From Pirellulaceae bacterium (GTDB lineage Bacteria > Planctomycetota > Planctomycetia > Pirellulales > Pirellulaceae): a stretch of 15,048 nucleotides of DNA. Positions 9,222 through 15,048 of the stretch are shown piece after piece. Each line of letters starts with the position of its first letter. The first letter of the stretch is position 1. Where the stretch lies: NCBI GenBank assembly GCA_022448645.1, contig JAKVBZ010000107.1, forward strand, positions 1 through 15,048, written 5' to 3'. Below the pieces are notes generated by a model that made no database searches, had not been told where the DNA came from, and worked only from the letters and a program-made list of their open reading frames with translations. A program made the position numbers and the translations under genes.

Positions 9222-10318
9222 ATATCGATACAGGAAGATCTCGGCGTGAGTTCATGACGGCTCCATTTCGACATGAGTCCTCGGACCAGGAGCAACATGA
9301 CAAGGCTAACTCGGTTGAGCACTCCTGCTTAGTCCATGTCAATCGTCGCGCTATGGCATGTCAATTTGAGGTTGTTTTTAATCACCGAGACCGTCAGCAA
9401 GCTACTGAAGCTGCCGTGGCTGCATTAGATTTGGTGGATCAGTACGAAGATCAACTATCCGTGTATCGGTCGCATAGCGAATTGAGCCAACTCAATCGCA
9501 ACGCACGTAGGCAGGTCGTTCCAGTCGAGCAGCGATTGTTTCATTTACTGAAACTATCCATCGAATTGCACGATTTGACCGACGGAGCCTTTGATATCAC
9601 TTCGACACCCTTGTCCAATTTGTGGGGATTTTCTCGAGGTGAAGGACAGTTGCCATCGGACGACGACATTCAGTCGTGTTTGGATCGAATTGGATCCAAA
9701 TATTTAGAAATGGACGACGGATACAACGGTGTTCAATTTGCTCATCCGGAACTGGAGATTAATCTAAATGGGATTGGAAAAGGTTACACACTTGATCGTT
9801 GTCGAGAATATCTGGTGGATGAAGGAATCGACGATTTTCTGCTGCAAGGGGGGCGGAGCAGTGTGATTGCCGTCGGCAGTCGAAATGGATCAACTCGTGA
9901 ACAGGATGGGTGGAAAATTGCCCTGCGCCACCCCTTAAGGCCAGACGAACGTATTTTGGAATTTGATTTGGTTGATGCAGCGCTAGGCACCTCAGGTTCG
10001 GCAACTCAGTGTTTTTATGTCCAAGGGAAACGTTATGGCCACATCCTCGATCCGCGCAGTGGTTGGCCGGCTACCGGGGTATTGTCGGCCACCGTTTTGG
10101 CTCCGGAGGCTGCGTTGGCCGATGCTCTCTCCACTTCCTTCTACGTGATGGGCCCATCACAAGCAATGGCCTTTTGTTCAGGTAGGCCCGACTTGGCCGC
10201 AATACTTATCGTACCAGGGGATCGTGCAGGTGGTATTTCCGCACATGTCATTGGTATTCCCGATGACCATGTGCATCTTTGTGCGCGAACTTCCTTTCCT
10301 ATCGAACGACACGATTAG
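9218..10318 (+). CDS. apbE: FAD:protein FMN transferase (ApbE family)
   Basis: ApbE-type enzymes hydrolyse FAD and attach FMN covalently to Thr or Ser of target flavoproteins, such as NqrB/NqrC or RnfG subunits, using Mg2+. Family features in the 366-residue product are TDGAFDIT (121-128), the nucleotide-binding LNGIGKGYTLD (183-193), GGRSS (211-215), HILDPRSGWP (275-284) and ADALSTSFYVMG (301-312). In the last of these, the Asp and Thr near 302 and 306 are the expected metal ligands. Unlike the classic E. coli/Salmonella protein there is no lipoprotein signal: the first 35 residues are polar, with SRREFM at 8-13 but no hydrophobic core after it. It may act in the cytoplasm. The ATG at 9218 overlaps the propeller gene's TGA (ATGA), so translation is probably coupled. 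No obvious acceptor flavoprotein is in the window. Confidence 0.93.
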   Translation: MNIDTGRSRREFMTAPFRHESSDQEQHDKANSVEHSCLVHVNRRAMACQFEVVFNHRDRQQATEAAVAALDLVDQYEDQLSVYRSHSELSQLNRNARRQVVPVEQRLFHLLKLSIELHDLTDGAFDITSTPLSNLWGFSRGEGQLPSDDDIQSCLDRIGSKYLEMDDGYNGVQFAHPELEINLNGIGKGYTLDRCREYLVDEGIDDFLLQGGRSSVIAVGSRNGSTREQDGWKIALRHPLRPDERILEFDLVDAALGTSGSATQCFYVQGKRYGHILDPRSGWPATGVLSATVLAPEAALADALSTSFYVMGPSQAMAFCSGRPDLAAILIVPGDRAGGISAHVIGIPDDHVHLCARTSFPIERHD

Positions 10319-10354
10319 TCCTTCCAGAGCTACAATTTAGAAATCATCTTACAC

Positions 10355-10597
10355 ATGAAAACCATAGACATTCTGTTTGAGGAATCCGGTTTAACCGTTG
10401 AAGACGTAGCGGAGCAGAGCAACATAGCACCCGAACGTGTGGAAGCTATCGCTTTAGGACGATGGACACCCAGTCCTCGGGAGCGTCAACGGATTGCCGC
10501 GGTGTTTTCGGTAGAGGTTTCCCAGATTAGTTGGGGCCACACGCTTGATCCGAGAAATATTCGCTACCACCGTTTCGGCATGAAGGAAGATTTTTGA
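10355..10597 (+). CDS. Small HTH (XRE-like) DNA-binding protein
   Basis: The 80-residue protein consists almost entirely of a helix-turn-helix fold of the lambda-repressor/XRE type: LTVEDVAEQSNIAPERVEAIALG (helices 2-3), then PSPRERQRIAAVFSVEVSQISW. The last 18 residues or so (HTLDPRNIRYHRFGMKEDF) are basic and aromatic and form a tail outside the HTH. A role in transcription regulation is inferred from the fold; target and ligand are unknown, and no sensor domain is present. It starts 36 bases after apbE, so it may belong to the trxB-propeller-apbE transcript, but no clear Shine-Dalgarno precedes the ATG. A T-rich patch follows the stop without a clear hairpin. Confidence 0.8.
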   Translation: MKTIDILFEESGLTVEDVAEQSNIAPERVEAIALGRWTPSPRERQRIAAVFSVEVSQISWGHTLDPRNIRYHRFGMKEDF

Positions 10598-10812
10598 AAG
10601 AAGTTTTTTAGGGGTGATGCGAGCAAGAATCTTGTCGTGGATCGAGGTGTCTCTTTCATTGGATGCTAATTTTCGAGCCGTCCTGCCTATAGGTTGCTAG
10701 CCAGCGCAACCAGGGCTGCCTTGATCCATCTGTGTGACAGACAGCAGCGGCCGCTGTCCGGTCGGATGTGGGAGAGAAGTGAGACTTTGGTTTTCGAGAG
10801 TGGAAGCGCAAA

Positions 10813-10847
10813 AAAAACGGCTTCCGATACAAACGGAAGCCGTTTTT
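10813..10847. terminator. Strong bidirectional rho-independent terminator
   Basis: A perfect 14-base inverted repeat (AAAAACGGCTTCCG at 10813-10826 and its complement at 10834-10847) has a 7-base loop. Eight As at 10810-10817 become a U-tract on minus-strand RNA, and five Ts close the other side. It lies 25 bases past the minus-strand Cys-rich gene and also faces read-through from the plus-strand trxB/apbE/HTH side. Confidence 0.9.
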
Positions 10848-10871
10848 GTCGTTAATGAATGTCCGTGAGGA

Positions 10872-11276
10872 CTAGCTGCAACCACAGGTGGGTTCGCAAC
10901 CACAGGTAGGTTCGCAACCACAGCTAGGCTCGCTATCACATCCACAGCCACATCCGAGCCGTAGATTGCTTAAAATGCCTTTTACTTTGTTCAGCAAGCC
11001 GCAGCCACAACTTAAAACGGGTGCTTCGCAACCACAGGTGGGTTCAGCTTCGCAACCACAGGTGGGTTCAGCTTCGCAACCACAGGTGGGTTCAGCTTCA
11101 CAACCACAGCTAGGAGCGGCTTCGCAACCACAACTAGGGGCAACATCACAACCGCAGCCACAGAGGCCGCCTAACAGTCCGCCACCGAGCAATCGGCCGG
11201 CGTTGGCAGACGACGCACTCGCAACGCTGACCGCGAAGGCCAAGGCGAGCGCCACAATCATTGGTCGAGTCTTCAT
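10872..11276 (-). CDS. Secreted cysteine-rich CGC-repeat protein
   Basis: The 134-residue product begins MKTRPMIVALALAFAVSVAS and ends its signal peptide at about ANA (residue 26). The mature part has a short Gly/Leu stretch (GRLLGGGLLGGL) and then a chain of C-G-C units. CGCGC is followed by five 8-residue P-[ST]-C-G-C-E-A-x repeats and a CGCG unit. Then come a short amphipathic spacer (LLNKVKGILSNLRL), a second CGCGC, and three 6-residue E-P-[ST]-C-G-C units to the C-terminus. I count 24 Cys in about 108 mature residues. Each repeat also carries an acidic residue. This suggests a heavily disulfide-linked envelope or extracellular protein, or a metal binder; neither is shown. The start is ATG at 11274-11276, since AAGGAG is 9 bases upstream and the signal peptide follows directly. 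A start 15 codons earlier is less likely. No family recognised. Confidence 0.8.
   Translation of the reverse strand: MKTRPMIVALALAFAVSVASASSANAGRLLGGGLLGGLCGCGCDVAPSCGCEAAPSCGCEAEPTCGCEAEPTCGCEAEPTCGCEAPVLSCGCGLLNKVKGILSNLRLGCGCGCDSEPSCGCEPTCGCEPTCGCS
10878..10931. repeat. 18-bp tandem repeat, three copies, in the Cys-rich gene
   Basis: Three successive 18-base units (10878-10895, 10896-10913, 10914-10931) differ at only a few bases. They encode the C-terminal six-residue E-P-[ST]-C-G-C units. Confidence 0.85.
11023..11142. repeat. 24-bp tandem repeat, three identical and two diverged copies
   Basis: Units at 11023-11046, 11047-11070 and 11071-11094 are identical. 11095-11118 and 11119-11142 are diverged copies. 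Each encodes one 8-residue E-P-T-C-G-C-E-A type repeat on the minus strand. Three identical adjacent copies point to recent duplication or homogenisation. Confidence 0.9.
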
Positions 11277-11285
11277 AGGGAGGAG

Positions 11286-11291
11286 CTCCTT
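11286..11291 (-). promoter_or_regulatory. Ribosome binding site of the Cys-rich gene, within a palindrome
   Basis: Minus-strand AAGGAG lies 9 bases before the ATG at 11276. It overlaps the perfect palindrome AGGAGCTCCT (11281-11290). In RNA the GGAG can pair with a following CUCC across a three-base loop, so the site could be partly hidden. Confidence 0.6.
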
Positions 11292-11331
11292 CAACCGGGA
11301 AAAAAACAGTTCGTTAAACATTACGTTGGCT

Positions 11332-11481
11332 CGTGGAGCTTTCCGTCTGCTGTTCTACCGCGCCGCCTCCGGAGCGTCGGTGACGCGGCGCGAGGGTGTC
11401 CAGCAGAGGGCAGCCCACTTGCTTTACTGGTCTGTATCGTCGACCTACCATCCCGGGTTTAACTAGACGGAAAGCTTTCAC
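11332..11481. other. Nested inverted repeats: candidate structured RNA or leader
   Basis: A perfect 12-base inverted repeat (AGCTTTCCGTCT at 11337-11348, complement at 11465-11476) encloses 116 bases. With a small internal loop the pairing extends through TCGTG/CACGA on the outside. Inside are TCTGCTG/CAGCAGA (11346-11352 with 11401-11407), CGCGCCGC/GCGGCGCG (11359-11366 with 11385-11392), and an alternative GCGTC/GACGC hairpin (11374-11378 with 11382-11386). It lies between divergent Cys-rich and pgk genes and encodes nothing recognisable. Read on the minus strand it could be the Cys-rich gene's leader; it could also be a free-standing small RNA. I matched it to no known riboswitch or RNA family. 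Confidence 0.5.
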
Positions 11482-11517
11482 ACGATTCTTTGAGTTTCTG
11501 GACCCGTCCGTAACGGA

Positions 11518-11546
11518 TTTATGGTTTGTGAGACTGTTCGTGCCAG
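11518..11546 (-). promoter_or_regulatory. Weak candidate promoter for the Cys-rich gene
   Basis: On the minus strand, CTGGCA (11541-11546) and CATAAA (11518-11523) are 17 bases apart, each matching consensus at four of six positions. If used, transcription would begin near 11511 and carry the whole structured stretch in a leader of about 235 bases. The match is weak. Confidence 0.2.
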
Positions 11547-11717
11547 GTTTGCGACAGACGCCACCCAGAAAGAGTGTCACCGTTTTCCGGTGGAAAGTGT
11601 TGTATCGACTTTACAGGTTGTGACGATTACTGAGGCCGTGGCGGCGCCGTCTGTCATGGTTGTAGTCCAGTCGATAAACTTGGCGGGAAACACTTACGAA
11701 TCGACAGGGACTTTCCT

Positions 11718-12905
11718 ATGGCTAAAAAAAGCGTTGTGAATACAAATGTCAAGGATTTGCGAGTCTTAGTGCGGGTTGACTTCAATGTACCGCTAGATGA
11801 CGAAGGTAGCATTACGGATGATCGCCGTATTCGAATGGCACTGCCCACGATTCGGTCAGTCATCGATCGAGGTGGGGCTGCTATTTTGATGAGCCATCTG
11901 GGCCGTCCGCAAGGCAACTCGGAAGACGTCCGCTTTAGTTTACGGCCGGTGGCCGCGCGATTGTCGAAGTTGTTAGCGACAGAGGTGGACTTTTCCAATG
12001 AGGTCGTGGGAAGTGAAGCACGGTTGAAACGAGAGTTGACTCATGCCGGATCCATTTTATTGCTGGAAAATCTTAGGTTTCACGCGGGTGAGAAAGGTGG
12101 CGACGCACAGTTTGCAGCAGCGTTAGCGGATGGAGCGGATGTTTATTGCAATGACGCGTTTGGCACTTGTCATCGCCGTGATGCTTCGATGTTGGCTGTT
12201 CCGGAAGCAATGGGACAGCGACCCAAAGTGGTAGGTCATCTGGTCGCACGTGAGATCCAGTATTTGTCTGATGCGATTGCCCAGCCAAATCGTCCCTTGG
12301 TGGCAATTCTTGGTGGTGCGAAAGTCTCTGACAAGATTGCTGTGATTCGGAATCTATTGACGTTGTGTGATCACGTTTTGATTGGTGGGGCCATGGCCTA
12401 CACGTTTTCGTTGGCGCGCGGAGGCCAAGTAGGGAACAGTTTGGTCGAGCCCGACAAAGTTGCTTTGGCCGAAGAGCTATTGGAAATCGGAGGTGATAAA
12501 CTCAAGCTGCCGCTGGACACCCATTGTGGAAATGCCTTTCGGACTGATTGTGAAAAACAGGTAGTGCCGGCTGGACAGATTCCAGACGGATATGAGGGAT
12601 TGGATATCGGTCCGCAAACAGCTAAATGGTACAGTGAATTGGTGTCGAAAGCTGGGACGGTTGTGTGGAACGGGCCGATGGGGGTATTCGAGATGCCGCC
12701 GTTTGACCTTGGAACACAGGCTGTCGCTGCGGCCATTGCGGATGGCAATTCAATTAGCATCATCGGTGGAGGTGATAGCGCGGCTGCCATCGCACAGCTG
12801 GGCTATGCCGATAAGGTGTCTCATGTGAGCACGGGTGGGGGGGCCAGCCTGGCCATGCTCGAAGGTCGTCCGTTCGCAGCCGTTGAAGTATTGGATGACG
12901 CCTGA
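11718..12905 (+). CDS. pgk: Phosphoglycerate kinase
   Basis: This cytoplasmic glycolytic enzyme moves the acyl phosphate of 1,3-bisphosphoglycerate to ADP, and the reverse in gluconeogenesis. The 395-residue product has the normal length and all signatures: VRVDFNVP (18-25), SHLGRP (59-64), ENLRFH (117-122), NDAFGTCHR (145-153), GGAKVSDK (199-206), WNGPMGVFE (317-325) and the nucleotide-binding GGGDSAAA (350-357). Position 151 is Cys and 155 is Asp in the [13 protein letters not shown] segment, where Ala and other residues are common; the key His-Arg is kept. The ATG at 11718 follows AGGGA by 7 bases. A hairpin with a T-run directly after the stop suggests a single-gene transcript. No gapdh or tpi is adjacent. 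Confidence 0.98.
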   Translation: MAKKSVVNTNVKDLRVLVRVDFNVPLDDEGSITDDRRIRMALPTIRSVIDRGGAAILMSHLGRPQGNSEDVRFSLRPVAARLSKLLATEVDFSNEVVGSEARLKRELTHAGSILLLENLRFHAGEKGGDAQFAAALADGADVYCNDAFGTCHRRDASMLAVPEAMGQRPKVVGHLVAREIQYLSDAIAQPNRPLVAILGGAKVSDKIAVIRNLLTLCDHVLIGGAMAYTFSLARGGQVGNSLVEPDKVALAEELLEIGGDKLKLPLDTHCGNAFRTDCEKQVVPAGQIPDGYEGLDIGPQTAKWYSELVSKAGTVVWNGPMGVFEMPPFDLGTQAVAAAIADGNSISIIGGGDSAAAIAQLGYADKVSHVSTGGGASLAMLEGRPFAAVEVLDDA

Positions 12906-12934
12906 ACCGCTGATGCGTGGTCACTGCGGTTTTT
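12905..12934 (+). terminator. Rho-independent terminator of pgk
   Basis: AACCGC (12905-12910) pairs with GCGGTT (12926-12931), optionally extended by TGA/TCA across a two-base bulge. The stem runs into TTTTT (12930-12934). It begins at the last base of the pgk stop codon. Confidence 0.6.
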
Positions 12935-13341
12935 CAATCCGCGGTGGAAAAGGAACACTCAATGTCACTCGTTTTCAACAATACGTGCTTTTTTGAAAGA
13001 ATGCTGTTGCGGGTTTTTCGGTGAGAAGCTTTCCATGACAGACTTTTCGTTGAGGGCACAACGTAGTGAAGCCAAATGAAGTGGAATGGAGTCTGCTCGC
13101 CACGGCTGATGGCGGATAAAATCGCTTGTCGCTCCTGAATCGTCCCAAGTGACGAGTGGCATGGTTGAATCTTCTCCATTACAACAACGTCTGACTCAAT
13201 AAAGTGGTACACCATGACAGTAGCCCTTGTCCGACAAGGAGTGACTGGCAAACCGATGTTCACTCCTTTTGACGTTAGATGAAACAAGTCCTATCGCTCA
13301 GCGTAGAATAAGTTGGAAACACCGCCACATCTGGTGGAAAA
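12935..13341. other. Intergenic region without a convincing gene
   Basis: This stretch between pgk and the VKOR fusion holds two overlapping minus-strand open frames in different phases: 12934-13287 (TTG start, no recognisable product) and 12965-13162 (ATG start). No hairpin with a T-run and no promoter consensus was found apart from the pgk terminator at its left edge. Confidence 0.4.
12965..13162 (-). CDS. Doubtful small ORF, hypothetical protein
   Basis: The 65-residue frame starts at an ATG preceded by GGAG at a somewhat long distance (about 11 bases). It reads as a soluble, basic product (WDDSGATSDF, SVMESFSPKNPQQHSFKKARI) with no signal peptide or known motif. It overlaps a competing frame of unrelated phase. 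It might be a real small gene, but a chance frame of this size is also likely. Confidence 0.2.
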   Translation of the reverse strand: MPLVTWDDSGATSDFIRHQPWRADSIPLHLASLRCALNEKSVMESFSPKNPQQHSFKKARIVENE

Positions 13342-14631
13342 ATGATGGAATTAGATACGGAAATAGAAGATACTTCGCCCGTAGCCGAACCTTGTGTTAC
13401 CTCGCCGATGGGAATTTGGTTGTGGTTGTTGCGACTTGCCTTGTGCATTGCCGCTGGACTTGCCTTGTTTCTGGCAAGTTTGTCATTTAGCCAAGCGGGG
13501 TTGCCTCCGGGTTGTGGTGACGGAAGCGGATGTGCGGATGTATTGACCAGCCGCTGGTCGACCGTGCTTGGGTTACCGGTGAGTCTGCCGGCAGCCGTTG
13601 TCTACTTGGCCATGCTGGCGTCTACGGTTTGGGTCTCACGAGCGACGTCTCACGCAAGTGCCCGTTGGGCATGGGTGGTACTGATTGGTCTTTCATTTGT
13701 AGTTTGCTTTTCCGCCGCATGGTTCATCGTTGTACAATATTTTGTCATCAACGCTGTTTGTACTTATTGTATGGTGGATCATCTGACGGGTTTGTTCAGT
13801 GCCGGTCTGGTATTTTGGAGAATGCCGCGTGCCCAGGTAGTTGATTCTGCGGACGGCTTACCGATCAGCCGGAATAAGTTAGCAATGTCGGCACTCGTTT
13901 TGGTAGTGGTATTTGCAAGCCTGCAGTGGATGCGGCCGTCCCCTGGTTCGCCGGTTATTCGGTTACCGTCCGAGCAGAGCGCGGATTCAGGTCCGGGGCC
14001 AGGACGTCAGATAACGGCTTTGGAAGGAGCACTACGGTTCGTCGTGGACGACGAACCTGTGATTGGCCCCGTCACTGCCGACAAAATGTTGGTATTGATG
14101 TTCGATTATTGTTGTCCTCATTGCCGTCGCACTCATTCTTACTTGTTGGATTCATTGGACAGGTATCCAGGACAGTTATGCATCGTTGCATTACCCATGC
14201 CGCTTAACTCAAATTGCAATCCGAATTGGCCTAAGACCGGTTCTCGCTTCAAGAATTCGTGCGATCTGGCTCGTTTGGCGTTGGCGGTAGCTCAAGTCGA
14301 TCCACCTTCGTTTGCAGAATTCGACCGATGGCTATTCGACTCGGATGCTCCTCGCGAAGTCCAAGAGTCACGAGATGTTGCCGAACAATTGGTAGGTCCA
14401 GTAGAGTTGCAGCGAGCGTTGAGCGACGAGTCTGTCACGGAGAAGATTTTGCGAAATGTTACCGCATATGGAGCGAGTGGTGCCGACCGGATTCCGGTGG
14501 TCGCGTCTCCTGATTTTTCTACAGTGGTCGGTCGTCCAAGTAGCGCCGACGAGTTGTACGGAATTTTAGAAACGGAATTGGGTCTGGTTCCCCAATTTCA
14601 ATCGTCCCCTTCCACGAATGGTGATCATTGA
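13342..14631 (+). CDS. VKOR-DsbA fusion (disulfide bond-forming membrane protein)
   Basis: This protein would generate disulfide bonds in exported proteins and pass electrons to the quinone pool through its VKOR domain. In the 429-residue product a membrane segment at 24-46 precedes the loop cysteine pair C58 and C64 (PGCGDGSGCADVL). Membrane segments at about 80-98 and 110-132 and the VKOR active site CTYC (140-143) with a following segment complete the domain. A fifth segment at about 180-197 and a Pro/Ser/Gly linker lead to a thioredoxin-fold domain with CCPHC (257-261), the same CPHC site as E. coli DsbA, and IPVV at 384-387 as the likely cis-Pro loop. Natural VKOR-thioredoxin fusions are known in bacteria. 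GGTGG precedes the ATGATG start; the second ATG (13345) has the better spacing. MoxR follows 46 bases later. Confidence 0.9.
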   Translation: MMELDTEIEDTSPVAEPCVTSPMGIWLWLLRLALCIAAGLALFLASLSFSQAGLPPGCGDGSGCADVLTSRWSTVLGLPVSLPAAVVYLAMLASTVWVSRATSHASARWAWVVLIGLSFVVCFSAAWFIVVQYFVINAVCTYCMVDHLTGLFSAGLVFWRMPRAQVVDSADGLPISRNKLAMSALVLVVVFASLQWMRPSPGSPVIRLPSEQSADSGPGPGRQITALEGALRFVVDDEPVIGPVTADKMLVLMFDYCCPHCRRTHSYLLDSLDRYPGQLCIVALPMPLNSNCNPNWPKTGSRFKNSCDLARLALAVAQVDPPSFAEFDRWLFDSDAPREVQESRDVAEQLVGPVELQRALSDESVTEKILRNVTAYGASGADRIPVVASPDFSTVVGRPSSADELYGILETELGLVPQFQSSPSTNGDH

Positions 14632-14677
14632 TCCCTGTTACTTTGATCCTGAGCAGAATGGAGAGTGATTCTACGCC

Positions 14678-15048
14678 ATGGCTAACGACGATGTGCAGCT
14701 GAGCTTGAGTCACGATGACCGGAAACTTCTCGCGCGAGCCAGTGAGGCTTATCGCCAGGTAAAGGCTGAGATTGGCAAGGTCATCATTGGCCAAGAAGCG
14801 ATCGTTCGGCCCTTCTTAGGTGCTGTGTTCTGCCAAGGTCATGCTTTGGTGATTGGTGTTCCTGGATTGGCGAAGACTTTGCTCGTTAAGACACTTTCAC
14901 AGGTGCTTCATGCGCGGTTCAAACGAATTCAGTTTACTCCCGATATGATGCCGTCGGATATTGTCGGTATGGAATTGTTGCAAGTGGATGGTGATTCGGA
15001 GCGGCGTGGGATGCAGTTTGTACCAGGTCCCATTTTTGCCAACATCAT
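14678..15048 (+). CDS. MoxR-family AAA+ ATPase (5' part, cut by window edge)
   Basis: The reading frame is open from ATG 14678 to the last base, giving 123 codons. MoxR proteins are AAA+ ATPases thought to act as chaperones in maturing enzyme complexes or envelope proteins, usually beside DUF58 and von Willebrand A-domain genes. Seen here are an N-terminal helical part, IGQE (37-40), GHALVIGVPGLAKTLLVKTL (54-73) with the Walker A GVPGLAKT, RIQFTPDMMPSDIVG (83-97), and FVPGPIFANI at the edge. Walker B and the sensors lie beyond the window. A GGAGAG precedes the ATG at a rather long spacing. Family assignment is secure; partners cannot be seen. Confidence 0.93.
   Translation, partial: MANDDVQLSLSHDDRKLLARASEAYRQVKAEIGKVIIGQEAIVRPFLGAVFCQGHALVIGVPGLAKTLLVKTLSQVLHARFKRIQFTPDMMPSDIVGMELLQVDGDSERRGMQFVPGPIFANI

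Noticed and set aside
9239..9256. SRREFM near the N-terminus of ApbE as a Tat export signal
   Set aside because: No hydrophobic core follows; the next 20 residues are charged and polar, so a working Tat signal is unlikely from this start.
10697..10951. An 84-codon minus-strand frame (VVANLPVVANPPVVAAS...) at the 3' end of the Cys-rich gene
   Set aside because: It is the shifted-frame reading of the same repeats and runs through the strong terminator, so it is not a plausible gene.
11023..11142. Regular repeats as a CRISPR array
   Set aside because: The 24-base units are directly adjacent with no spacers, and they are in frame within a coding gene.
10888..11466. A long plus-strand frame rich in GSQPQVGSASQPQ repeats, opposite the Cys-rich gene
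   Set aside because: It is the antisense reading of the tandem repeat. The minus-strand frame has a signal peptide, a good Shine-Dalgarno and a terminator, while this one has none of these.

Overview
The window looks like chromosomal DNA of a planctomycete, probably in or near the Pirellulales (Rhodopirellula-like). This is an inference from gene content and style: a secreted PQQ-type beta-propeller protein with a [11 protein letters not shown] start, a VKOR-DsbA fusion, a MoxR ATPase, loosely packed housekeeping genes, GTG starts and moderate GC. No rRNA, tRNA, CRISPR array, insertion sequence or prophage gene was seen.

Layout. Bases 1-505 hold no recognisable gene. Then folP (dihydropteroate synthase) overlaps a small membrane protein by 8 bases. 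A 220-base gap contains a protein-like but start-less reading frame on the minus strand. proA (glutamate-5-semialdehyde dehydrogenase) and fliM (flagellar motor switch) follow on the plus strand. cstA (CstA-family transporter) runs on the minus strand and converges on fliM. A divergent intergenic region with a TATAAT promoter leads into a tightly coupled plus-strand unit: trxB (thioredoxin reductase), a secreted beta-propeller protein and apbE (FAD:protein FMN transferase). A small HTH protein follows. On the minus strand, backed by a strong bidirectional terminator, is a secreted cysteine-rich repeat protein. Its 5' side contains an unusually structured stretch (about 11332-11481). pgk (phosphoglycerate kinase) with its own terminator comes next, then a 436-base region without a convincing gene, a VKOR-DsbA fusion, and the first 123 codons of a MoxR AAA+ ATPase cut by the window edge.

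How the genes fit together. Most are independent housekeeping genes for folate, proline, motility, carbon uptake and glycolysis. Thiol/disulfide chemistry recurs: trxB reduces cytoplasmic thioredoxin, the VKOR-DsbA fusion should oxidise exported proteins, and the Cys-rich secreted protein (24 Cys in about 108 mature residues) would be an obvious kind of client. That link is an inference from content, not a demonstrated system. The most interesting leads are the Cys-rich repeat protein and the nested inverted repeats upstream of it, which could be a structured leader or a small RNA.
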